A DNA stretch of 64,000 nt, taken from positions 64,309,766-64,373,765 of the forward strand of contig NC_072801.1 of the NCBI RefSeq assembly GCF_028583425.1, given 5' to 3'. Every line of letters starts with the position of its first letter. Within the stretch, counting starts at the first letter, position 1. Shown here piece by piece: positions 30,801 through 40,176 of this stretch. Made by a program: the position numbers and the translations under genes. The stretch comes from Eublepharis macularius (taxonomy: Eukaryota > Chordata > Lepidosauria > Squamata > Eublepharidae). Under the pieces are notes generated by a model. The model did no database searches and had not been told where the DNA came from. It worked only from the letters and a program-made list of their open reading frames with translations.

Positions 30801-32942
30801 GACTTAGTCGGCCTCGTGGGGAGCAACATCCACAGCTGTGAAGATGCTGAACATTTTGGGCTGTCTGGCTGGAGCCCGGCAGGCAGCTCATCCGGTGCAT
30901 TACCTGTAGGCCTTTTTGCTCTCACTTTTGTGAGACTGGGGGGCTTAGGCTAACAAGGGCTAGCTAGGGAAGAGAGAACTCCATAGCAGGGTTTGGGGGT
31001 GGCCATTTTTACTCTGTTTTCTCTGTGGGGCAGGAGGAGGAGGCTCTGCTGTCCGAGATGGATGTGACAGGCCAGGCCTTCGAAGACATGCAGGAGCAGA
31101 ACACGCGGCTGAACCTGCAACTCCGCGAAAAGGATGATGCCAACTTTAAGCTGATGTCGGAGCGCATCAAGTCCAACCAGATTCACAAGCTGCTGCGGGA
31201 AGAGAAGGACGAGCTGGCTGAGCAGGTGCTGGCCCTCAAGTCCCAGGTGAGTCAGCAGGCTCCTCTCTCCCCCTGCTGGGCTTGTGGGGCTTCAGCAGGA
31301 GGAGAGGGAGGTAGTGGCAGCGGCAAGGGATGGTGTGCTGCGCTCTGCCCCACCCCGTTCACTTTGGTTTATTTGCCAGGTGGACACCCAGCTGTTGGTG
31401 GTGCAGAAGCTGGAGGAGAAAGAACGCGTCCTGCAGGGGAATCTCGGCACCGTGGAGAAGGAGCTGACGTTGCGCAGCCAGGCCCTGGAGCTCAACAAGA
31501 GGAAGGTGAGGAGGACGGCCTGAGTCTGGGAGCGAGCGGAAAGAGAAACCGGCGGGGGGGGGGGGGGCAGCTGGTGCTCGTGCTTTGGAAAGAAATCTTC
31601 ACAGTGGTGACAAAGTTTTTGTCCCTGGAGAATCTAAATCCTGCAGCCTATATCCTTTTTGCAGAATGAAAACACTTGCGTAATTGTGATGCTTTTCTGT
31701 TTCTGTTTATTAGGCGAGGGCTAATAGATAGGCAAGGCTCTGGAGTTTGGGGAAGGGGCCATGGCTCAGTGGTAGAGCATCTGTCTGGCATGCAGAAGGT
31801 CCCAGGCTCAACCCCAGGCATCTCCAGTTGGTGAAAAGATCAGGTGGTAGGTGATGGGGAAGACCTCCGCATGAGACCCTGAAAAGCTGCCGCCGGACTG
31901 AGCAGAGCACAGTGGCCTTGATTGCCCAAGGGTCTGATTCAGCAGAGGGCAGCTTTATGTGTACCATGTGGTTCACTGGTTCTCCTCTTTAGTCCATCCA
32001 GCCCCTGACACATTTCCGGGCAATAGCCAGACATGTTCCAGCTAGACTGCTCCGCCTTAAGCGCTAGAAACTTGTTTTTAAAAAAACAAAAGCTGAGATT
32101 TCGAGACTGGCAGGCCCTGTGCCTTCATTTTGGCCTCTGTGCATAATGGTGGAATGTACCCAAGCCTAGAAACGGGATTCCTGTTGATGGATGTTGTTGG
32201 GGCTGCTTGCAGCAGATAGCTGTCACCAAAAGACGTTTCTTATCTGTGATGTTCTCCTTGCAGGCGGTGGAAGCTGCCCAGTTGGCGGAGGATCTGAAAG
32301 TGCAGCTGGAGCATGTGCAGTGTAAGCTGAAGGAGATCCAGACCTGTGTGGCCGAGAACCGAGCAGCCAAGGAGAAGGAGTCTTTCAACCTCAAGAGAGC
32401 TCAGGTACGGAGCAGGAATGCCTTCTGCTGGGCAGGTGTGTTGGTCAGCTCTGATGCTTTTTTTTAAAAGAGTTTTGTAAAATTGGGGTTTCTGCCTTCT
32501 GCCTGCTATGCACTCTTTTTCTCCTTTTGGTCCCATTGATGTGTATTTCCTCCCTAGGAGGACATTTCCCGCCTACGGCGCAAGCTGGAGAAGCAGCGGA
32601 AGGTGGAGGTTTATGCAGATGCCGACGAGATCTTGCAGGAGGAGATCAAGGAATACAAGGTAAGTGGAGGAGGAAGAGAAATGCTGCTGCCCCTGGTGGA
32701 ACCTTGCCTGGGAAAGGTGAGCCAGGAAGTGCAGCATCACCCTCCTTTTCTGTCCCCATTCCCAGGCCAAGCTGACCTGCCCCTGCTGCAACACGCGCAA
32801 GAAGGACGCCGTCCTCACCAAGTGCTTCCACGTCTTCTGCTTCGAGTGTGTCAAGACACGCTACGACACCCGCCAGCGGAAATGCCCCAAGTGCAATGCG
32901 GCCTTCGGTGCCAACGACTTTCACCGCATCTACATCAGCTGA
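18866..32942 (+). CDS. RNF40: E3 ubiquitin-protein ligase BRE1B
   Basis: Nineteen coding exons: 18866-18997, 21015-21182, 21503-21641, 21745-21978, 22387-22508, 22621-22767, 24542-24616, 24737-24856, 25886-26065, 26364-26499, 27509-27630, 29028-29527, 30015-30132, 30562-30711, 31034-31246, 31380-31505, 32264-32404, 32558-32659, 32766-32942. They join in frame to 1033 residues (human about 1001). With RNF20 it forms the nuclear E3 that monoubiquitinates histone H2B, aiding transcription elongation. Visible parts: a conserved N-terminus ([14 protein letters not shown]), long coiled coils through most of the protein, a low-complexity linker at about 526-690, and a C-terminal C3HC4 RING with cysteines 980, 983, 995, 1000, 1003, 1015 and 1018 plus H997, ending FHRIYIS. 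All RING ligands are present. The intron after 22767 is GC-AG; the others checked are GT-AG. It starts opposite CFAP119. RNF20 is excluded by the close match to human RNF40 and by synteny. Confidence 0.97.
19580..20870 (-). mobile_element. CR1-like LINE fragment, reverse transcriptase part
   Basis: Antisense in RNF40 intron 1 (18998-21014). Minus-strand frames encode reverse-transcriptase blocks: [66 protein letters not shown], then FADGTKLF where active elements have FADD, then [10 protein letters not shown] and [10 protein letters not shown] near the end. The frame is interrupted and a catalytic Asp is Gly, so it is dead. No 5' ORF1 or endonuclease is seen. A separate diverged repeat ('gatcaggccaatggcccatc') lies at 19618-19705. 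Confidence 0.85.
22865..23100 (+). repeat. Probable DNA-transposon remnant (GGGGTTCCCCAA type)
   Basis: It begins 'gtggggttccccaatgcggt' with 'gtgggcaccgtggcgcc', like the 'ggggtccccaacctgcgggg' start at 51864. The right end is unclear. It lies in the 1.77-kb RNF40 intron 22768-24541. The remainder to about 23630 is AT-rich and unassigned. Confidence 0.45.
23630..23920 (+). mobile_element. Degenerate non-LTR retrotransposon 3' region
   Basis: The order 'gtgaaattcactgctgcaag', 'gtagtgatagctgccagttt', 'gattcatggatggg', then 'gggccactgcatgaaacaga' and 'gtgctg' matches the piece at 34240-34500. Such blocks are common in reptile LINE tails. It has no intact frame. Confidence 0.5.
26572..26780 (+). 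repeat. tRNA-derived SINE, nearly full length
   Basis: The A-box-like head TGGCAGAGTGGTCAGAGTG, a weak B-box region, and the body 'cacaggatggttgtgaggat' .. 'aatgatgtaagccattgtgg' .. 'ccccattggggaaaaaggtg' end in GTAAATAAA. It lies in RNF40 intron 10 in the gene's direction. Confidence 0.75.
28460..28717. repeat. Inverted-dimer repeat with spacer
   Basis: 'gagtccagtggcaccttgag' at 28505 is mirrored by 'ctcaaggtgccactggactc' ending at 28717. The arms share 'accaacaagattttcagagt' and run toward a diverged centre near 28610. It is the same family as 16932-17125 but older. It lies in RNF40 intron 11 (27631-29027), whose other content is an AT-rich LINE/SINE tail at 27910-28060. Confidence 0.75.
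31745..31970 (+). repeat. tRNA-derived SINE, full length
   Basis: The head ATGGCTCAGTGGTAGAGCAT (A box) and CCCAGGCTCAACCCCAGGCA (B box) is followed by 'catctccagttggtgaaaag', 'gcatgagaccctgaaaagct' and 'gtctgattcagcagagggca'. It lies in RNF40 intron 16. A related copy is at 51100-51270. Confidence 0.85.
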
Positions 32943-33370
32943 GCGCCTTGGACCTGTTCGTGCCTGCTTGGATCTTACCTTAGAAACACCTGCCTGGGAT
33001 TCACACAAAACCAATCGCCACTCCCCCTCTCTCCCAGTTCCGTGGATCCATCCAGAGTTAAAACACCATTTTCCAGGGTTTCCTTGAGGGTGTGGAGACC
33101 TTCTCTCTGGCTACTTCTCGCCCGTCCCTTATTGCCGTCTGCTTGGCCTCTCTGCTCCTGGGTCTTCTGACTGGGTTCCCATTGGGTGTCGCTGGATCCC
33201 CCTCCCTGTATCTAGAGAATTTACTCTCTCATTCTCCTTTTTGACTTTTCCCAGGCAGACCCCCCCCCCCGCCCCAAATTGCCTCCAAATCTTTTTTTTT
33301 TCTTCTACCATTTTGGAAACTTTTATGAAACATGATTCTCAACCACTGGCTGCTGGCAGCAGTCATGCAG

Positions 33371-33376
33371 ATTAAA
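33371..33376 (+). terminator. RNF40: Candidate RNF40 poly(A) signal
   Basis: ATTAAA lies 429 bp after the RNF40 stop and is followed by GT-rich sequence. It is a common variant of AATAAA. No canonical AATAAA was seen earlier in the 3' region. Confidence 0.5.
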
Positions 33377-34029
33377 TGTTTCCTGTTGCAGAAGAGGGGC
33401 ATTTCTTTTCTTTTTTATATGTTCTGTGTGGGAATTTTTTGAAAGTAAAACTTGGGAGGTGGTCTACTCCTGTGAGATCCCTCTGTGTATCTCATGTTTG
33501 TGTCCACATTTTCTCTGGGCAGGGTTGGCAGTGGGATCTTGAGGGTCAGAGGGGCCACAGAGTGGGAAATTCCTGAAGGATGTCATGAATCTCGCATAGG
33601 CATAGCAGTGGGTGCTTAGTGAGAAGAGATGCATAAGGATCTGGCATGAAAGCAGTGTAAGATCGTGTGCTTAGAAAGGGTCTGACAGAGCCATAGCTGA
33701 GCAGAAGATGGGGTGAAGGTAAAAGGGGGTCTAGGTCTTAGGTCTGGGGGGGGGGGCCTCTAGTCCTGCAAGTTCAGTGCTCAAGAGTATCCAGATTTGT
33801 GTCTTGCCTGCTGTGGGGTGTGTGGTGCAAACATGGGTCCTAAGGTGACCTGCTCATTGAGGGAGAAGCAGGGGGGAAATGTAGGACAGGCCGGTGCAAG
33901 GAAGGAACTATTCCCTGCTGTTTTCTACGGGTTATCCAACATCTGGGGAATGGCATCAGTCGTTTTCCCATTAGGCAGACTTAAGCCTTAGAGAAATAAG
34001 AGATGAACTATAAATTCAAGTACTAAGTT

Positions 34030-34525
34030 CTTGAATCTGAAAGGGAAGGAGCCTGTGAGGAAAGGTGAAGCGGTCTGGGACTTTTTCATTCAGAAAAAAA
34101 GACGACAGAGAGAGAGATTTATAAAATTAATGCACGGGGTGGTAAAAGTGGATAAAGATCTACAGTAGTAGAACTTGGGAGCGCTCAAATTGATGGGCAA
34201 CAGATTCAAGATAGAAAAAAGCAAATATTTTTATTTCAGGAATAATTGAATTGTGGAATTCACTGCCAGTGGCCATAGTGACAGCTATATGAGCGTAGAT
34301 GGCTTCAAAATGGGATTAGACCGAGTGAGGGAGAGGGCGACTAGCCTCAATGACTGAAAGGAACCTCCGCATCCAGAGAGAGCAGACCTCGGAATGTCAG
34401 TGTTCGAAGGCAATATCCAGGCGAGGCCCTGGCCTCTATGGCCTGTGGGCATCTGGTTGGCCATTGTATGAAACAGGATGATGGATTAGATAGGAAACTC
34501 TTCTGATCCAGCCAGGGCTGCTCTT
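34030..34525 (+). mobile_element. CR1/L2-like LINE 3' region, degenerate
   Basis: It contains 'tggaattcactgccagtggc', 'gatggcttcaaaatgggatt', 'actagcctcaatgactgaaa', 'ctggttggccattgtatgaa' and 'cttctgatccagccagggct'. These blocks occur in order in a common reptile LINE tail. There is no intact frame. Confidence 0.55.
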
Positions 34526-35769
34526 CTTAAAAATGCTTATAATAGGTAGAGATTAAGACAAAGTCTGGAAGTGGGAAGGAAGAACCTGCTGCGCCAGCAG
34601 GGCCTCCAGTGGATTGTGTTGAAGCAGAGTGTCAATACAAGCGAACAAAACAAGGGGCTGGGTAGCCCCGAGGAAGGTCGGAACATTTTAAGAATACAAT
34701 AGTTGCCACAAAGACTACGAAAACTAAAAAAAAAAAAAAGGAATAACATTTTAAAAGTTTTTATTTCTGCTGACACGTTTTTGAGGCTTGCTTTGTGGAC
34801 ATTTCAGTAGCTGAGATCAGCAACACATTTGAATGTGGGCACCCAGCTGTCCATGAAAAGAAGCACCTCAATGAATCTAAATCTTCCTCAATATCTGCAG
34901 GCAAATTATGTATTAAGATCTGAACAGTTTCAAAGTATAGATTTTCCCCCCTATTATGCAGACAGAAAATAGCAGCCAAACTTCATTTTCTTTGGACCTC
35001 CTGTGGAATGTGTTAACTCTCCAAGAATGAATGCCAGATCATGGATCTCTACCACTCTCCATCCTTCATCTTCAATTCAGTGCTTTTCACAAGTTCCAGC
35101 TGAGACTCCTGGAGTGACGAGACACAGGATGGTGGGTGGGTGGATCACCTTTGAGATAAGTGCTTTCTTATCCTCAGGGGGTGACCTTGTCTCCACTTTC
35201 ACTCTGGATCACACCAGACCCTACAAGAGAGATTCACCAGCTCTCCGTGTCCTGCAATTGCACTTACTGCAGATCCTACTAAGAGGCACAGTGAAATGCG
35301 CCACTAGCAGAATGCCATGTTAACAAGAAGTGCCAGGGGCACTAGAGCAAGTTCTGTGCCTGCTTTTTAAACATCTTCCTTCTCAGATATAGTTGTCAAC
35401 CTCCAGGTGGTGGTTGGAGATGTCCCAGATTTACAAGTGACTTCCAGGCCACGGGGGCCTTATCCCTCTCTGTTGTTTTCAAGGCATGGTTTCACGATGA
35501 GAAACCTTCCCGTCCTCTTTCCTTATGGAAATAGAGACAGCTGCAGAACTACATTTCCCATACAGCCTGTTGACAGTGCAGTGCAGTGGGGCCGGGCTGA
35601 CAACTGTGCTTTTCTCCTGGTTCCTACAGCGGAAGAAGTCGGAGAAGGAAAAACGACCGTAGTAGCCCACCAAGAGATGCTTTGGGGTCAGGTCTTGCTG
35701 AGCCTTAAGGTGTGGCTGTGCAATTTTTTAAAGGGGGGAATAACTTAAAAAAACTCTTAGGAAAGAATC

Positions 35770-35910
35770 TTGCTGGTCCTATCACGCACACTCAGCCTAA
35801 CCTACCTCACAGGGTTGTTGTGAGGATAAAATGTCAGGAGCAGGAGAATGATGTAAGCGGCTTTGAATCCCCATTGAGGATAAAGGAGGGGTATAAATGA
35901 AGTAGATAAT
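35770..35910 (+). repeat. SINE 3' part
   Basis: 'ctcacagggttgttgtgagg', 'aatgatgtaagcggctttga', 'ccccattgaggataaaggag' and 'ggtataaatgaagtag' match the tails at 130-225 and 26690-26775. The tRNA head is absent. Confidence 0.65.
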
Positions 35911-36736
35911 ATTTTAACATGTACTGGTAGTATACGGATTACAGTTGTACTCCACACTGCCAAATAGTTCAGACATCCTCCCTCCTCCCTTAACAATTGT
36001 TAAAAGTTCCACCAGCATTTTGGTAACACTATAAATGTATATTGGCAGTCTCGAAGACTAGAAATGTGTGCAGTGCAGTTGTGCTATTCTGAAACAAATT
36101 GAGTCCTGCTTCATATGGGCTAGCATTTTGGAAGTTGGGTTTAAGAGTACTGGGTCTGATTAATTTTGTCTCATATTAAGGCAATCCTAAACATAATGGT
36201 GTGGCAGTAAGTCCTACTGAAATCAAGAGCAGCAGTTGTATTGCTCTCGCAAAAACTTGGATATAAAGTCCCACAGAATGTGCAAAATGGATTTATTCAG
36301 GAAAGCATTTTTATAAAAGGAACAGAGTTGTAGTTTTAATGCTTGTTAAATTAGGCAATTTTAAGTTACATGGTTTGTTGTATATATTATACCTGTCTTT
36401 ACTGAATTATTGCATTATTTTATTGCATTGTTGGATGTACTATATTAAAATATTAATGAATAAGTATTAAACTGAAAAGAGAACACAATACAGAAAACAT
36501 ATTAATATAAATACTAATTTCAATATCTTTATTACTCTCTAAATTATTCAAAAAGTTTACACACAAGTTTCAAACGTTTCTATCTTGTTGCAAAATGTTA
36601 AGTACTGGAAGAGTAAATCTTTATGTGACATTACAGAATGGATAGAAAACGTTAGACATATTTTTGATGGTTAAAAAGTATTACACAGTTTTTATTGTAC
36701 TGTAGTTTTAAACATTTTGTAATCTTCCTTGAGTAT

Positions 36737-36853
36737 AGTCCAGTAGCACCTATAAGACTAACAAACCCTAAGACTAACCCTAAGACTAACAAACCCTATA
36801 AGACTAACATACCCTACCACTAATTTTATTAGTCTTATAGGTGCTACTGGACT
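36737..36853. repeat. Inverted repeat with a tandem-repeat loop
   Basis: The left end 'agtccagtagcacctataag' is mirrored by 'cttataggtgctactggact' ending at 36853. The loop holds several tandem copies of a short unit built on 'aagactaac(aaa)ccct'. The arms belong to the same family as 16932-17125. Confidence 0.75.
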
Positions 36854-37084
36854 ATTGCTCTTTTCCACTGCTACAGACAGGTTTACACAGCTACCCATAT
36901 TGATCTATTTCCTCGAGTATAGAAAAATAAAAAATAAAAGTAAATAAACCACATAAAAACAAATTACGCGGGCAGAGACCTAGTGAAGTAAGTAATACAT
37001 ATGTTTGCAAGAAAAACGTATTTTTGGTGGGGGGGGAGACTAAGCGTGAAGGAGGACTTGTAGAACAGCGGCTAGGAAAGCATC

Positions 37085-37306
37085 TTTGAATGAAGAACTA
37101 CAACCCCCATAGTCCATTGCTACTTTCCCAGCATCCCCCGAAGCTCTTTCCATGCCAAAAGGAAACAATGGGGATCTGCCACTTGGCAAAGTATAATTCG
37201 AAAACACTGGACGAGTTGTCAGAACCAGGCGCTGGTCTGCTCAGGGGCGAGGGGCGTGTTATGTTGTCCGCCTGAAAAAGGGACTGAGCCGAGGCACATT
37301 GCGCAG
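37085..37306 (+). promoter_or_regulatory. RUSF1: Possible RUSF1 promoter and 5' exon
   Basis: This is the most CpG-rich stretch before RUSF1. It has 'aactacaacccccat' and 'tttcccagcatcc' (loosely like ZNF143 sites), 'gggcgaggggcgtg', and a donor-like GCGCAG|GTATTC at 37306. Linkage to the exon at 40175 is inferred from position only. Confidence 0.3.
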
Positions 37307-37469
37307 GTATTCTTGTAACGGCGTGTGCTTTGCAGTTAGCAACTGCCGTCTGAAAACCTGCCTTTTCGAGTGCATCAGTCGTGCTTAACTGGAAGGTTGT
37401 GTGCATTGCTGTTGTTGGATTATATGAGGGGAATGTTGAGTGCTTGGGTTGTCTTTCTGTTTGCAGCGC

Positions 37470-38530
37470 GTAGAAGTATTCAGGAGGGCTTTTTACTGAG
37501 ATCGGAGGGCTGTACTAGTAAGGAAGTGATCTTAAAGGGATGCGTCAGTAAAGGGATAAGGACTATAGACTTTACTACTGTGTACTGTCTGTTGCTTTAA
37601 GTGTGATCCTCTTGGGTAGTTTCTGTATTAGCTAGAAAAGCAAGTTAAGGCAGCTGCAAAAAAAAAGACTTCTACAAACGGTATAGCTTGGAAGATGGCC
37701 CCCTATCTCAACATGGCTGATCTGGCCACCTGGATCCATGCCATGGTAACATCGAGACTTGACTACTGTAATGCACTGTACATAGGTCTCCCTTCTAAGT
37801 TAACTTGAAGAATCCAGTTGGTGCAGAATGCTGTAGCTCGATTATCATTGGGAGCTAGAAGGAGCATGAATATCACTCCATTTTGCAGTCACTCCATTGG
37901 CTGCCTATCAGCTACCAAGGTGTTGGTTATCGCATGCAAAGCTTTTCACAGCTGTGGTCCATCATATCTATGGGACCAGCTTTCTTTCTACATTCCACTT
38001 CTGCAGTTTTACTGATCTGAACAGGGCCTTCTGCAGGTGTCACCTTGCACAGGGGCAAAATCAACAGTTGTCCATATGTGTGCTTTCACTGTGGTGGTCC
38101 CAGCCTTATGGGACAGTCTACCTGAAGAAGTCAGGAAAGGTCCCACTAATCCTGGCTTTCCACAAACAATGCAAAACTGAATTATTCAAGAGGACTTTTT
38201 TTACTAAGGAAGTGGTCTCAAAGAGATGCATTAATAAAGGGATGAGTATAGACTTTACTGCTATGTGCTGTCTATTGCTGTAAGTATGACCTACTGGATG
38301 GTTACTATGTTTAATATGTCAGTCTTAGAATTGCTTATGCTCAGTTTTAGCATTTCTTCAACTCTGTATTGGATTTTTGCTAGTTTTAAATATTTGCAAA
38401 TTGCATTGATATAACCCATTACATTGTTTATTGAAATAGCTTTGAAATCAACTGTACTGACTCACACTGTGTAATCCACCTTGAGTCTCAGTAAGAAAGG
38501 TGGACAACAAACAAATAAATAAATAAAATA
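37470..38530 (+). mobile_element. L2-like LINE, 3' half, with a partial repeat of its tail
   Basis: At 37690-38150 broken frames match the end of an L2-type reverse-transcriptase ORF: a DYCNALYIGLP-like block, VQNAVARLSLGARR, a HITP..LHWLP-like block, and a FK.GPSYL-like block. The 3' UTR follows (38199-38300, 38340-38525) and ends in (AAAT)n. A second, shorter copy of the same 3' segment ('aaggaagtgatcttaaaggg', 'gactttactactgtgtactg') lies upstream at 37495-37600. It is dead and 5'-truncated. Confidence 0.75.
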
Positions 38531-38767
38531 TGTGGACCATTTTGAATGTGATTTTTGCATAAGCAAATAGCATCTGAAACAGTTCAGCTGTCTTACTGTG
38601 AGGGTGAGGTAGCAAAGTTTTGAGCTGTACAGAACTCTACTTCAGGAAGAAATATACACATTTTGTTGTCTGAGTTTTTCATGCTGAATATATGTGGGTT
38701 CTTTTGTGTAGGGAATTCTTGCAAGCAGCTCAAGAAAGTTGTAGGAGAAACAGTTCTGTCAGCACAG

Positions 38768-38844
38768 TTCTGGCGTTCACTGCCATCCTTTCTCACCATG
38801 CTCTGCAGCCATAACCCCATCAGTGGGTGTCCTCCTTCCATCTA
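38768..38844 (+). repeat. 77-bp direct repeat, left copy
   Basis: It begins TTCTGGCGTTCACTGCCATC and ends CCTCCTTCCATCTA. The right copy at 39144-39220 differs at two bases by my count. The two flank a SINE exactly. Confidence 0.92.
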
Positions 38845-39143
38845 GTAAAGGTAAAGGTAGTCCCCTGTGCAAGCACCAAGTCATTACTGACCCATGGGGG
38901 GACATCACATCATGACATTTTCTTGGCAGACTTTTTACAGGGTGGTTTGCCATTGCCTTTCCGAGTCATCTACACTTTACCCCCAGGAACCTGGGTACTC
39001 ATTTTACCGACCTCGGAAGGATGGAAGGCTGAGTCAACCTTGAGCCAGCTACCTGAACCCAGCTTCCACCGGGATCAAACTCAGGTCGTGAGCAGAGCTT
39101 GGACTGCACTACTGCAGCTTACCACTCTGCGCCACAGGGCTCT
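38845..39143 (-). repeat. tRNA-derived SINE between the 77-bp repeats
   Basis: Read on the minus strand: head AGCCCTGTGGCGCAGAGTGG (A box) and ACCTGAGTTTGATCCCGGTG (B box), body 'ccttccgaggtcggtaaaat' .. 'ggcaatggcaaaccaccctg', and tail '..ctacctttacctttac'. It looks complete. A further LINE tail ('ccgccctgagcctatttgtg', 'gggcggggtataaat') lies just beyond at 39255-39440. Confidence 0.85.
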
Positions 39144-39220
39144 TTCTGGCGTTCACTGCCATCCTTTCTCACCATGTTCTGCAGCCATAACTCCATCAGT
39201 GGGTGTCCTCCTTCCATCTA
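39144..39220 (+). repeat. 77-bp direct repeat, right copy
   Basis: Partner of 38768-38844, starting directly at the SINE head. The two bases that differ are in the CATG(C/T)TCTG and ATAAC(C/T)CC parts. Confidence 0.92.
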
Positions 39221-39633
39221 AGACCACCACTTTTTCTGGGGCTGCCCTTGGCCATCTGCTATGACCATATACGGACTCCCAAAATTTGTTTAAATAGCCT
39301 GCTCCTGGACTATTTTAATGACCCTTTAAAAATTATTATTGATTTTATGGTTTTGTGACTTTTAATGTATTTTTTGAATGTTCTTAGCCGCCCTGAGCCT
39401 ATTTGTGGGGAGGGCGGGGTATAAATCAAATAAATAAATCAGAAAGCAGCAGCTCAGATATGCTTTTTAGCAATCCTCCTTGAGTCTCAGTGAGTGAGGC
39501 AGATTATAAATAATATAAGTAAAAATGTAACCCAAAACTACTGATGGCCTGAATTACTAATCTTCTGGAGTGTGTGCTAAATTTGCATGGAGCAACAACT
39601 AAGCCCAACAAGTCCAGGCATCCTGTGTGAGCT

Positions 39634-39847
39634 GGGCCGTTTCCACACGGCTTACCTGAAGCCGGGCCATGGCGCAACGTTGCGGATCATGCTGGGGAAA
39701 ACGCGAAATATCACGTTATCTCGCGTGAGTTTTGCGCAACATCGCGCAAAACTTGCGTGAGAAAATGCGATATTTCACGTGTTCCCCAGCATGATCTGCA
39801 ACATTGCGCCATGGCCCGGCTTCAGGTAAGCCATGTGGAAACGGCCC
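39634..39847. mobile_element. Long palindromic MITE, CG-rich
   Basis: GGGCCGTTTCCACACGGC at the left faces GCCATGTGGAAACGGCCC at the right. The arms continue inward through 'cttacctgaagccgggccat', 'ggcgcaacgttgcggatcat' and 'gctgggg', meeting near 39740. The two arms fill nearly all of the 214 bp. CAGGG-type ends point to hAT, but I see no exact target duplication. It lies about 330 bp before the RUSF1 start codon. Confidence 0.8.
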
Positions 39848-40176
39848 TGGTAGTATGCTCCTCTGAGACATTCCTCATGTTCAGGGTGGGATTATTACAC
39901 GCAGGGCTCCCTGTCAGGACCTTGAGATGCTCCCTGTAGCAGATGACAGGAAAAAAAGATGGGTTTCCTGAAAGAAAAGAATTTTAAAAACTGCTGCCTT
40001 AGAAATCCACTTACTTTCATTGTTGATATTTAAAAAAATAGTGTGCATACATAATATATGATGGTTCTAATACAAGAGAGCCCATCACCCTGGGTTCCCA
40101 TATTTGTTTCTCTAGGGTAAAGATGGCAATTGATTAATAATGTGCATCTTGTAAAAGTTCAGGTGCTGCTTCAGCC

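Larger units (their letters stand above)
33400..37080. other. RNF40-RUSF1 intergenic region
   Basis: No gene is supported. It holds a LINE tail (34030-34525), a MITE piece (about 35395-35450), a SINE tail (35770-35910) and an inverted repeat (36737-36853). The stretch 34750-35330 looks unique; its short frames resemble nothing I know. 36000-36700 is AT-rich with no feature seen. Confidence 0.55.

Noticed and set aside
31745-31800. tRNA-like A and B boxes
   Set aside because: They belong to a SINE head; the cloverleaf is not kept, so no tRNA gene is called here or in the other SINEs.
34761-35323. Possible small genes between RNF40 and RUSF1
   Set aside because: Frames of 72 and 106 codons lack known domains, splice support and a poly(A) context. 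They are left as unassigned sequence.
36755-36825. Telomere-like CCCTAA units
   Set aside because: The CCCTAA parts sit in a longer tandem unit (aagactaacaaaccct) inside a foldback repeat, not a TTAGGG array.
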